A DNA stretch of 64,000 nt from Bacillota bacterium (GTDB lineage Bacteria > Bacillota > Clostridia > Lachnospirales > Lachnospiraceae): contig JAEZKU010000020.1 of the NCBI GenBank assembly GCA_023436065.1, forward strand, positions 96,801 to 160,800, given 5' to 3'. The position numbers and the translations under genes are program-made. Below are positions 44,690-53,120 of the stretch, piece by piece (the first letter of the stretch is position 1; every line of letters begins with the position of its first letter). The notes beneath the pieces were generated by a model that made no database searches, was not told the origin of the DNA, and saw nothing but the letters and a program-made list of their open reading frames with translations.

Positions 44690-46609
44690 ATGATAGAGTT
44701 AAGTGTTAACGGACTGTCAAAGTTCTATGGAGCGAATAAATTATTTGAGAATATTTCATTTGAAGTCAAGACCGGAGAAAGAATTGGTTTGATTGGACAA
44801 AATGGAAGCGGTAAGACTACCATCATGAAGATATTGATGGGGAAGGAGGATTACCAGAATGGTGAGATCAGTCTGAGAAAAGGAAATCGAATCGGATATC
44901 TGGATCAGATTCCGACATATGAGGAAGACTTCAGAGTGATGGATGTATTAAAGTCGGCCTTCGAACAGGTCAATCTGCTAAAACTGCAAATGGAGGAGCT
45001 AGAGGAAAAGATGACATATCTCTCCGGTGATGAGCTGGATAAGACCATCGAGCAATACGCAAAGCTGAGTGAACAGTTTGAAATTCTGCATGGTTATGAG
45101 ACTGAGACAAAGCTGGATAAGATTACTGAGGGGTTGATGATAGACCAGCAGATGAGGGAGATGCCTTTTGAAAAACTGAGCGGTGGTGAAAAGACGAGAG
45201 TCATTCTGGCAAAGATACTGTTAGAGGAACCGGATATCCTGCTTCTGGATGAGCCGACCAATCATCTGGATCTGGTAACGATTGAGTGGCTGGAAGGCTT
45301 TCTAAAGGAATATAAGGGAGCGGTATTGATTATCTCCCATGACAGATATTTTCTCGACAGTGTGGTGGATAGGATTATCGAACTGTTTGGTGACCATATC
45401 GAGTCTTATCTGGGTAATTACAGTTATTATGTGGTGGAAAAGGAGCGAAGGTTCCTGAACAATCTTAAGAATTATGAAAACCAGCAAAAGAAAATCGAGC
45501 GTATGGAGAATCAGATACAGCGATATAGAATCTGGGGTGCGATGCGTGATAGTGAGAAAATGTTTAAGCGCGCGAAGGAGCTGGAGAAACGATTAGAGAA
45601 GATCGAAGTAATGAAGCGGCCGGTATTTGAACAGCGCAAGATCCGTCTGAACCAGAATATGATTGGTCGATCCGGCAAAGTGGTACTGGAGGTAAAGGAA
45701 CTAAGTAAAGGCTTTGATGGACTCAAGCTTCTCTCAGAGGTTAATTTTCAGCTGCTGTATCAGGATAGCGCCTGTATCATCGGAGAAAATGGAAGCGGAA
45801 AATCTACCCTCCTTAAATTAATTCTCGGAGAGCTGGAAGCGGATGAGGGTATCGTAAGGCTTGGTGCACAGGTAGTCATCGGCTATCTGCCACAACAGGT
45901 AATCTATCCGGATGAGGAGCAGACCGTTCTGGAGTATTTTTCACGACTGCACAACCTATCCGGCGGAGCAGCGAGAGCACAGCTGGCTAAAGTGCTGTTC
46001 TGCAATGATGATGTAAATAAGAAAATTAAGTACCTTTCAGGAGGGGAGAAGAGCAGACTCAGACTGTGCTCCCTGACCTTTACAGGAGTGAATTTTCTGA
46101 TTCTTGATGAGCCAACCAATCATCTGGATGTAGACTCAAGAGAGGTATTGGAGGAGACACTATCCGAATTTGAGGGGACCTTACTTATGGTATCCCATGA
46201 CAGGTACTTTATCTCAAAACTGGCGGACAGAATCATTGCAATCGAGGATAACTCAGCTGTGGTATATGACGGAGATTATGAGTATTATCAGGCAGAGCAT
46301 AGGAAGCTGTTGGAGAGATGCAGTACAGCAGATCAGAAGACTGAGCAACAGCGTACTAAAACACAGGGAAAGTCAACAGTAGAAAAGCCCAGACAGCAAA
46401 TGCCTGCACCGAAAAATACCTTTCATATCGAGCGCATTGAAAAGCTGATCGAAGATACAGAGAAGAAGCTGAAGGAGCTTCAGATGAGTATAGAGCGCTA
46501 TAGTGCGGACAGCTTTCAGCTAAATAAGCTTTACGAAGAAAGAATTAGTTTAGAGGCTGAGCTTGAAAATGCTTATCATCAGTGGGGTGAATTACAGATG
46601 TTAGGCTAG
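44690..46609 (+). CDS. ABC-F family ATPase
   Basis: A 639-residue twin-ATPase ABC-F protein without membrane parts. The first cassette has Walker A GQNGSGKT (36-43), signature LSGGEKTR (163-170) and LLLDEPTNHLD. The second has GENGSGKST, LSGGEKSR and LILDEPTNHLD. A charged linker joins them, and a C-terminal coiled coil follows. ABC-F proteins act at the ribosomal E site as translation factors or antibiotic protection proteins. The start at 44690 follows GGAGG. The leader-peptide attenuator upstream favours a drug- or translation-stress-induced role; a housekeeping YdiF-like role remains possible. Confidence 0.9.
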   Translation: MIELSVNGLSKFYGANKLFENISFEVKTGERIGLIGQNGSGKTTIMKILMGKEDYQNGEISLRKGNRIGYLDQIPTYEEDFRVMDVLKSAFEQVNLLKLQMEELEEKMTYLSGDELDKTIEQYAKLSEQFEILHGYETETKLDKITEGLMIDQQMREMPFEKLSGGEKTRVILAKILLEEPDILLLDEPTNHLDLVTIEWLEGFLKEYKGAVLIISHDRYFLDSVVDRIIELFGDHIESYLGNYSYYVVEKERRFLNNLKNYENQQKKIERMENQIQRYRIWGAMRDSEKMFKRAKELEKRLEKIEVMKRPVFEQRKIRLNQNMIGRSGKVVLEVKELSKGFDGLKLLSEVNFQLLYQDSACIIGENGSGKSTLLKLILGELEADEGIVRLGAQVVIGYLPQQVIYPDEEQTVLEYFSRLHNLSGGAARAQLAKVLFCNDDVNKKIKYLSGGEKSRLRLCSLTFTGVNFLILDEPTNHLDVDSREVLEETLSEFEGTLLMVSHDRYFISKLADRIIAIEDNSAVVYDGDYEYYQAEHRKLLERCSTADQKTEQQRTKTQGKSTVEKPRQQMPAPKNTFHIERIEKLIEDTEKKLKELQMSIERYSADSFQLNKLYEERISLEAELENAYHQWGELQMLG

Positions 46610-46705
46610 GATCATCGAAGGAGGAACTTCGGCAATCGTATGGGACTGTAATTCACAAATAAATACAGGACTGAAATAAAGATGGATTTTTCACCGTATT
46701 GGTTG

Positions 46706-46711
46706 TATAAT
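46706..46711 (+). promoter_or_regulatory. Putative queA -10 box
   Basis: A consensus TATAAT at 46706-46711, 32 bases before the queA start; the -35 region (TGGATT) is weak. Confidence 0.4.
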
Positions 46712-46743
46712 CGTTTCGTATCATTTTACAGATGGAGGCAATT

Positions 46744-47823
46744 TTGAAAACACAGGATTTTTATTATGATTTACCCGAAGAATTGATTGCTCAGGATCCC
46801 TTAGAGGACCGTTCCGGCTCCAGATTACTGGTGCTTAATAAGGAGACCGGTGCGATAGAGCATAGAATATTTCGACAGATTACCGAGTACCTTCGACCAA
46901 ATGACTGCCTTGTGGTAAATAACACGAAGGTTATTCCGGCACGTCTGATCGGTGAGAAGCTTCACGATACGCAAACACAAGGAACCAATCACAGCAAAGA
47001 GGAAGATCGACCCGGTGTACCCGGAGCAAGGATAGAGCTGTTATTGTTAAAAAGGAGAGAGAATGACATCTGGGAGACACTGGTGAAACCGGGAAAGAAG
47101 GCCAGACCCGGCACAAAGATCAGCTTTGGGGAAGGTATTCTGATCGGCGAGATCACAGACATTCTGGAGGAGGGGAACCGGCTTGTGAAGTTCACCTACC
47201 GGGGAATTTTTGAAGAAATACTGGATCAGCTCGGACAGATGCCGCTCCCTCCCTATATTACACATGAGCTGGCCGATAAAAACCGGTATCAGACGGTCTA
47301 TGCAAAGCTGGAAGGCTCCGCAGCAGCACCTACCGCTGGTTTACATTTTACCAGAGAGCTACTGGAAGAGATTGAGGAGATGGGGATACCGATTGCGAAT
47401 GTTACGCTGCATGTGGGGCTTGGAACTTTTCGTCCTGTAAAGGTGGAAAATGTACAGGAGCATCATATGCACTCCGAATTCTATCAGGTCACGCAGGAAG
47501 CAGCAGCAATCATTAATAATACGAAGAAGAAGGGTGGCCGAGTTATCTGTGTGGGAACCACCAGCTGCAGAACGGTAGAATCGGCTGCTGATGAGAACGG
47601 TGTGGTACAGGCCGGCAGTGGTGATACGTCCATCTTTATCTATCCCGGATACCGCTTTAAGGTGTTGGATGCTTTGATTACGAACTTTCATCTTCCGGAG
47701 TCCACATTGATGATGCTGGTCTCTGCCCTGGCAGGGCGTGAGCATATTATGAACGCATATGAGACAGCAGTTCAGGAGCGATATCGGTTTTTCAGCTTCG
47801 GTGATGCGATGCTGATACATTAA
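46744..47823 (+). CDS. queA: tRNA queuosine S-adenosylmethionine ribosyltransferase-isomerase
   Basis: A 359-residue QueA, which moves the ribosyl part of SAM onto preQ1 in tRNA to form epoxyqueuosine. Typical stretches are FYYDLPEELIAQDPLEDR, CLVVNNTKVIPARL, APTAGLHFT, HVGLGTFRPV and TTSCRTVESAA. The start is taken as TTG 46744, because TGGAGG (46733-46738) lies five bases before it and QueA proteins normally begin MKTxDF. The ATG at 46732 lies inside that RBS. No tgt gene follows, which is unusual. Confidence 0.92.
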   Translation: MKTQDFYYDLPEELIAQDPLEDRSGSRLLVLNKETGAIEHRIFRQITEYLRPNDCLVVNNTKVIPARLIGEKLHDTQTQGTNHSKEEDRPGVPGARIELLLLKRRENDIWETLVKPGKKARPGTKISFGEGILIGEITDILEEGNRLVKFTYRGIFEEILDQLGQMPLPPYITHELADKNRYQTVYAKLEGSAAAPTAGLHFTRELLEEIEEMGIPIANVTLHVGLGTFRPVKVENVQEHHMHSEFYQVTQEAAAIINNTKKKGGRVICVGTTSCRTVESAADENGVVQAGSGDTSIFIYPGYRFKVLDALITNFHLPESTLMMLVSALAGREHIMNAYETAVQERYRFFSFGDAMLIH

Positions 47824-47934
47824 GTTGTTAAGAACAAAACCTTGAATATAGCATATGATATGTGTATATAATTTATAAAATTAACATATAATCAGCCAAG
47901 GATAAAAAAATAATAAAATTTTTTAAATTTACTA

Positions 47935-47963
47935 TTGCAATTTCAATTGGACTGTGGTAAACT
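47935..47963 (+). promoter_or_regulatory. amtB promoter
   Basis: TTGCAA (47935-47940), 17-base spacer, TAAACT (47958-47963). It sits ahead of three terminator-like hairpins; no other promoter was seen between them and amtB. Confidence 0.6.
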
Positions 47964-47994
47964 CACGTCTATAAATTTAATAACAACGACAACG

Positions 47995-48123
47995 AAGTCA
48001 AAGCATTTACCTGCTTTGACTTTTTTTCGTTTATGGCGAAGAGGTCAAAACAGGATTATTCTGTTTTGACTTTTTTATTCAAGACAAAGAAGTCAAAGCT
48101 ATTTTGCTTTGACTTCTTTTTTT
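47995..48123 (+). promoter_or_regulatory. Triple tandem terminator-like leader of amtB-glnK
   Basis: Three hairpins in a row, each with a T tract. H1: AAGTCAAAGCA / TGCTTTGACTT (47995-48005, 48012-48022). H2: GTCAAAACAG / CTGTTTTGAC (48044-48053, 48061-48070). H3: 14-bp stem 48086-48099 / 48106-48119. H1 and H3 share the same 10-base arms, so arms of different hairpins can also pair. The set lies between the promoter and the amtB RBS and should regulate read-through. Confidence 0.75.
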
Positions 48124-48189
48124 AGATTAAGGTTAAAAAGCACGTGTGAAACGGGCTTTTCAATAAAAAAATTAATGGGAGGTATATGT

Positions 48190-49542
48190 ATGGATTTAAA
48201 AGTAACCTTGGACACCTTATGGGTCCTACTAGCAGGAATCTTGGTATTTTTTATGAACTTGGGCTTTGCATGTGTTGAAACCGGGTTTGCGAGGTCGAAA
48301 AACGCAGTAAACATCTTATCAAAGAATCTCATAGTATTTGCAGTATCTTCTTTAGGATACCTTTTACTTGGATTTGGATTTATGTTTGGAGATGGAAATG
48401 GATTTATCGGATTGAGCGGTTTGTTTATGTTGAGCGGTGCTGATACTTCACCTGCTACCAACGAGGCTTATGAAGGAGTATATTCCGCATTATCCTGGAC
48501 CGGAATTCCTTTATATGCGAAGTTTTTCTTCCAGCTTGTATTTTGTGGAACAGCAGCAACCATCGTATCAGGTGCGGTTGCTGAGCGTATTAAGTATATT
48601 TCCTTTATCGTCTTTTCCTTTGCACTTACCTTAGTGATCTACCCTATCATCGGACATTGGATCTGGGGTGGCGGTTTCCTGTCACAGTTGGGCTTCTTTG
48701 ATTTTGCCGGTGATACAGTAGTCCATTCTGTAGGTGGTTGGGCTGCATTGGCAGGTGTCATTATTTTAGGACCCAGAGTTGGTAAATACACCAAGGATGG
48801 AAAAATCAATCCTATTCCTGGTCATAATATGAGTTTGGCAGTGATCGGTTTGTTTATTCTCTGGTTGGGCTGGTTCGGTTTCAATCCGGGTTCTACCATG
48901 GCAGCAGATCCGTCAGCTATTTCCCATATTCTGATGACTACGAATACAGCTGCTATTGTTGCGGTATTAACTTCTACTGCAACCTCATGGATTATCATTG
49001 GTAAACCGGATCTTGGCATGACAATCAATGGTTGTCTGGCTGGTCTGGTTGCCATTACAGGAAGCTGTGCTTTTGTAAGTGTAACAAGTTCTATTATTAT
49101 TGGCGCGATTTCAGGTATTCTTGTAGTATTAGCAGTAATGATGTTTGATAAGTTAAAGTTGGATGATCCGGTTGGTGCATTGGCTGTTCACCTTGCGAAT
49201 GGTATTTTTGGTACCTTAGCAGTTGGTTTATTCGCAGAGGATGGTATTACAGGCGTTGCAACTGGCAATGGATTATTTTATGGAGGCGGCTTTAAGCTCT
49301 TAGGTGTTCAGGCACTAGGTATCCTGGTGGTAGGTGCATTTACCTTAGGATCTTCATTGCTTGTGTGGTTCTTAATTAAGAAAACCTTAGGACTCCGCGT
49401 ATCGGTACGTGAAGAGATCGAAGGTTTGGATATTCATGAGCATGGTAATCAGGCATATCCGGAATTCCCTGCAAGAAAACAGACCTATACCCTGTTGGTA
49501 AAGGATATTCATGCAGATGAGAAGGAACGAAAGGTATATTGA
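48190..49542 (+). CDS. amtB: Ammonium transporter
   Basis: A 450-residue Amt/AmtB channel with about 11 membrane helices. Conserved features are NLGFACVETGFARSKN, the pore histidines in VHSVGGWAALAG and ALAVHLANGIFG, and GLFILWLGWFGFNPGS. It takes up ammonium when nitrogen is scarce. The start at 48190 follows GGGAGG. It is cotranscribed with glnK, whose product normally blocks the channel. Expression must pass three leader hairpins. Confidence 0.95.
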   Translation: MDLKVTLDTLWVLLAGILVFFMNLGFACVETGFARSKNAVNILSKNLIVFAVSSLGYLLLGFGFMFGDGNGFIGLSGLFMLSGADTSPATNEAYEGVYSALSWTGIPLYAKFFFQLVFCGTAATIVSGAVAERIKYISFIVFSFALTLVIYPIIGHWIWGGGFLSQLGFFDFAGDTVVHSVGGWAALAGVIILGPRVGKYTKDGKINPIPGHNMSLAVIGLFILWLGWFGFNPGSTMAADPSAISHILMTTNTAAIVAVLTSTATSWIIIGKPDLGMTINGCLAGLVAITGSCAFVSVTSSIIIGAISGILVVLAVMMFDKLKLDDPVGALAVHLANGIFGTLAVGLFAEDGITGVATGNGLFYGGGFKLLGVQALGILVVGAFTLGSSLLVWFLIKKTLGLRVSVREEIEGLDIHEHGNQAYPEFPARKQTYTLLVKDIHADEKERKVY

Positions 49543-49608
49543 TTTTGAGGAAAATGTCAATATTGAAAATTGTTTTGTCACCTTAAACTAAATAAGGAGG
49601 ATACTTTT

Positions 49609-49953
49609 ATGAAACATATTAAGGCAATAATACAGCCTGACAAACTGGCTGATGTCAGAGCGGGTTTAGAGAAAACGAAATGTTACAGGGGAATTATCAT
49701 TACCGATGTCATGGGGCAGGGAACCCAGAAGGGAATTATCCAGGCATGGAGAGGTGAAAAATTCAGTACTGATTTAATTCCTAAGGTAGAAATTGACTTA
49801 ATCGTAATGGATCAGGACGTGAATGAGATCGTGAAGATTATCTATGAGAATGCGCGTAGTGGGGAGATCGGAGACGGAAAGATATTCATATACAATGTGG
49901 AAGAAGCGATTAGAATTAGAACAGGCGAAAGAGGAAATGATGCTCTGGAGTAA
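49609..49953 (+). CDS. glnK: PII signal protein GlnK-like
   Basis: A 114-residue PII protein that senses ATP/ADP and 2-oxoglutarate and plugs AmtB. The family frame is clear (KAIIQPDKLADVRAGL, T-loop QKGIIQAWRGEKF, GDGKIFIYNVEEAIRIRTGE). The tyrosine modified in enterobacteria (Y51) is phenylalanine here (F52), so uridylylation at that site is ruled out. AAGGAGG precedes ATG 49609. The pair ends at a strong bidirectional terminator. Confidence 0.93.
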   Translation: MKHIKAIIQPDKLADVRAGLEKTKCYRGIIITDVMGQGTQKGIIQAWRGEKFSTDLIPKVEIDLIVMDQDVNEIVKIIYENARSGEIGDGKIFIYNVEEAIRIRTGERGNDALE

Positions 49954-49980
49954 TCACCTTCTATAAATTAATGTAACAAT

Positions 49981-50030
49981 AAGATCCGGGAGAATTCTTT
50001 GACTGAAGAGATTTCTCCCGGATCTTATTT
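49981..50030. terminator. Bidirectional terminator after glnK
   Basis: AAGATCCGGGAGA (49981-49993) is the exact complement of TCTCCCGGATCTT (50014-50026), a 13-bp stem, with TTATTT on the right, serving both glnK and the convergent FAD oxidoreductase. Confidence 0.88.
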
Positions 50031-50040
50031 GATTTGAAAT

Positions 50041-51441
50041 TTATTTTGAAAGCTTGGCGAGAATGCTTCTGGCTACGCTGATACCGTTGGCAGAAGCCTG
50101 CTGTAGACCTCTGGTCACAGCCGCACCGTCTCCTATAGCTCGAAGACCTTCGATACTGGTTTCAAAATCAGTATTTACCACAACCTTATTGGAATAGAAT
50201 TTTACCTCAACCCCGTACAGAAGGGTCTCGTCACTGGCAATACCGGGTGTGACCTTATCGAGGGCCAGGATCATTTCCTTGATATCCACCATGATTCTGT
50301 GGGGGAATACCAGAGATAAATCACCGGGGATAGCATCCTTTAGGGTGGGGATCAAATTATTTCTGCAAAGACGCTCTTCCGTGGTTCTTCTGCCTCTCTG
50401 GAAATCTCCGAAGGTCTGTACAAGGATTCTGCCTCCGCAAAGCATATTGCTTAACTGAGCGATATGCTTACCATATTCGATCGGAGTCTTAAAGGGCTTA
50501 GTAAAGTTCTTGGACACCAGAATTGCGAAGTTGGTGTTATTGGTCTTGAACTCCTTGGATTTATAGGCGTGCCCGTTAACGACTGCCAGATTATTCTCAT
50601 AATACTCTGTAGCAACCTCACCGGAGGGATTCGTACAGAAGGTGCGTACCTTGTCATCAAAGGTAGGAGTGTAGTACACCAGTTTTGCTTCATAGAGATT
50701 TTTATTCAGAAACTCCATGACCTCGTCACGGACCTCGACTCTGACACCGATATCCACAGTTCCGACCTTTGTCTCAATTCCGTGTTCCTTACAGATCTGA
50801 TTAAACCAGTCGGAGCCTTCACGTCCGATTGCAGACACGATCTCTTCTGCATAGTAGGTTTCTCCCTTGGAGGTTATGATGCCCTTTGCCTTTTTGTCCT
50901 CAATGACAATATCCATGACCATCGTATTGAAAATCATTTCCACACCGCTTGACAGCAGATGCTCCTGCAGACGGGTATAGATCTTATAACCCTCCTCGGT
51001 TCCGAGATGACGAATGGGGCATTCGATGAGCTTTAGGTTCGCATTAATCGCACGCCTTCTGATTTCTCGAATCTCTGCTTCCTTATCGACACCGTAGACG
51101 CTGGTATCGGCACCAAACTTTAAGTAGATGTCATCTGATTCCTTGATTAACTCCATTGCCTTGTCATAACCCAGAATATCCGGTAGATTACCGCCTACAT
51201 CAGGGGAGAGGGACAGCTTTCCGTCAGAAAATGCCCCGGCTCCGGCAAAACCTGTGGTAATGGCACAGGGCTGGCAACCGATACATTGCTTCGTGGTTCT
51301 TTTTGGACACATTCTCTTCTCAATCGGACGGCCTTTCTCAACCATCAATATTTTTAAGTCTTTATTTTCCTTGATTAATTCATAGGCACAAAAAATACCG
51401 GAGGGTCCGGCTCCTATGATTATGACATCGAAATTTGACAT
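50041..51441 (-). CDS. FAD-dependent oxidoreductase (COG2509 type)
   Basis: A 466-residue flavoprotein with the N-terminal FAD-binding fold FDVIIIGAGPSGIFCAYEL. A cysteine-rich stretch RTTKQCIGCQPCAITTGF and then GAGAFSDGKLSLSPDVGG mark the uncharacterised COG2509 dehydrogenase group. The C-terminal IGDGAAVTRGLQQASANG closes the FAD site. The start at 51441 follows AAAGGAG on the minus strand. Substrate unknown; single-gene unit. Confidence 0.85.
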   Translation of the reverse strand: MSNFDVIIIGAGPSGIFCAYELIKENKDLKILMVEKGRPIEKRMCPKRTTKQCIGCQPCAITTGFAGAGAFSDGKLSLSPDVGGNLPDILGYDKAMELIKESDDIYLKFGADTSVYGVDKEAEIREIRRRAINANLKLIECPIRHLGTEEGYKIYTRLQEHLLSSGVEMIFNTMVMDIVIEDKKAKGIITSKGETYYAEEIVSAIGREGSDWFNQICKEHGIETKVGTVDIGVRVEVRDEVMEFLNKNLYEAKLVYYTPTFDDKVRTFCTNPSGEVATEYYENNLAVVNGHAYKSKEFKTNNTNFAILVSKNFTKPFKTPIEYGKHIAQLSNMLCGGRILVQTFGDFQRGRRTTEERLCRNNLIPTLKDAIPGDLSLVFPHRIMVDIKEMILALDKVTPGIASDETLLYGVEVKFYSNKVVVNTDFETSIEGLRAIGDGAAVTRGLQQASANGISVARSILAKLSK

Positions 51442-51502
51442 CAGCAACACTCCTTTATAGTTGGCGTAATAATTAGCTGAGTAGCTCAGCTGTATGGAGT
51501 AT

Positions 51503-51609
51503 AATGTCTAAAGTCTGCGCACGATTTCAGGATACAAGCCCTTACTATTGCAAGCAAGCTTGCATAGCAAGGACTTATATCCTGAAGCACCTACGGTGCT
51601 TTAGACATT
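51503..51609. repeat. Palindromic element, copy 1 (miniature repeat family)
   Basis: A 107-base imperfect palindrome. Outer arms AATGTCTAAAG (51503-51513) / CTTTAGACATT (51599-51609) are perfect, inner arms TTCAGGATA (51526-51534) / TATCCTGAA (51578-51586) are perfect, and the centre is TGCAAG-CAAG-CTTGCA. Its arms, GAAGCACC block and centre match the element at 59063. No open frame inside. Confidence 0.7.
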
Positions 51610-51717
51610 TTAATCCTGTTATTAATATCAGTCGATAAATTATTCCTTATGCTAGTCCGTTTGATCATCATATCCGCTGATAATTCTAACATAATTGGTA
51701 CTATAATACAAGAAATT

Positions 51718-52503
51718 CTAGGTAAGACCATAGTGCTCCAACGCATATTGGATGCCGCAGTCATCTACATCCAGAGTCACAAAACTGACGATATCCTTAA
51801 TGGCCTGAGGTGCATTTCCCATGGCTATGGTATGCTTGGCATATTGCAGCATCGGCAGATCATTTTCACCATCACCGAAGGCAAAGGTGTTCTTAAAGGG
51901 TATGTTTAGATGATTAATCAGAAATTGAATACCACTTGCCTTGGAGTAACCCTTTGGTACAATTTCATAAAGATTTTCATTACGGTCAATGAAATCAAAA
52001 TACTCAGCATATTTATCTATAAAGGTCCTGTTTGCAGACTCATTGGATGACCAGATACAGAATTTATTGATCACGATCGTAGGATCATCCCAGCTTCCGG
52101 TCGGAAAACCGTTATCATCATGATATTTGCGTACCCCTTTGATAACGGGATTGGTAGCAAAGTCATCATAATAGATGGCATCGGGTCCCTCCAGAACTGC
52201 ATCGATCCCAAGCTCACGTAAATCAACAACTATCTTTTTGGCTAAGTCCTCCGGTATGGTATTTTGTAATAAAACTTGATCCCGATGGGAGATATAGGTT
52301 CCACAGCCGCACACAAAACCGTCAAAGCCCAGATCCAGAAGATCCTTGGGAATGGCTGAAATTACTCTGCCGGTGTTGATAAATGCAAGATGCCCATTGG
52401 CCTGTGCTTTTTGTATCGCAAGCCTTGTACTATCGGTAATAGTATATGTTCTATGGCTTAAGATGGTCCCATCAATATCAAAAAAAAGTATTTTTCTGTC
52501 CAT
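51718..52503 (-). CDS. HAD-superfamily phosphatase, Cof type
   Basis: A 261-residue HAD phosphatase of the Cof/YidA group acting on small phosphorylated molecules. The catalytic aspartates are in FFDIDGTIL (D8, D10), the Thr/Ser motif is INTGRVIS, and the late motif is FGDGENDLPML. The C2 cap lies between. AAGGAG precedes the start on the minus strand. The substrate cannot be predicted; these enzymes are often broad. Confidence 0.88.
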   Translation of the reverse strand: MDRKILFFDIDGTILSHRTYTITDSTRLAIQKAQANGHLAFINTGRVISAIPKDLLDLGFDGFVCGCGTYISHRDQVLLQNTIPEDLAKKIVVDLRELGIDAVLEGPDAIYYDDFATNPVIKGVRKYHDDNGFPTGSWDDPTIVINKFCIWSSNESANRTFIDKYAEYFDFIDRNENLYEIVPKGYSKASGIQFLINHLNIPFKNTFAFGDGENDLPMLQYAKHTIAMGNAPQAIKDIVSFVTLDVDDCGIQYALEHYGLT

Positions 52504-52717
52504 GCTTTTCTCCTTAATGTATCACAAATAAATTAATCTCAGTCAAAACACCTATATCAGCATATAATAACCTAAATCAAATGTCAAAGTTATTCATTAC
52601 TAAACTTATAGGGTCAAATAATGGATAATTTAGTAAATGTTATAGTATTAAATGGGATATCATGGACTAATACCCCGAGTATGAAACAATTAATCTGTAA
52701 AATATTAAACAGACTTC

Positions 52718-52746
52718 TTGACATTCTGAAAAAAGTCGATTAAGAT
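52718..52746 (+). promoter_or_regulatory. Promoter of the pheST T-box leader
   Basis: TTGACA (52718-52723), 17 bases, TAAGAT (52741-52746). The sequence from 52504 to 52717 holds nothing recognisable. Confidence 0.65.
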
Positions 52747-52767
52747 AATTGAAATGATAATAACTAT

Positions 52768-53037
52768 GAAGGTGAATGCAGTAGGATATATTTTCCCGCC
52801 AGAGAGAACTTGCCACCGGCTGAGAGCAGGTTCAGGGTTCGGATATATCACGAAGTTCGGCACCGGAGTTGCTTTTAAGATATCAGACAGGCAGAGAAAG
52901 GAACGTTAATCTGTGTAATCTGATAAAAGAAAAGCCGGAGCAGTTCCGTTATGACTGTAGAGGAGCCTGTAGGTTAGGCTTGAATCTGGGTGGTACCACG
53001 ATGCTTTCGTCCCTTTTTGAGGATGGAGGCTTTTTTT
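52768..53037 (+). promoter_or_regulatory. T-box riboswitch leader of pheST
   Basis: A T-box antiterminator leader that senses uncharged tRNA. The T-box core TGGGTGGTACCACG is at 52987-53000. The terminator stem GCTTTCGTCC (53003-53012) / GGATGGAGGC (53021-53030) has G-U pairs and then seven Ts. Stem I region lies near 52768-52860 with several TTC triplets (Phe codon) suited as specifier. Its place ahead of pheS gives Phe specificity. Confidence 0.88.
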
Positions 53038-53120
53038 ATTGCATTGGAAAATGCGCACTATGAATAAAAAACTACTTATCATGTATTTGATGATGAAAAT
53101 TTCAAATAGGAGGAATGAAC

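Noticed and set aside
47995..48123. Short spaced repeats resembling a CRISPR array
   Set aside because: Only three units, each an inverted repeat with a T tract and of unequal length; they are terminator-like hairpins.
52801..52900. tRNA-like GGTTC segment near 52830
   Set aside because: No cloverleaf can be drawn; it belongs to the T-box leader of pheST.
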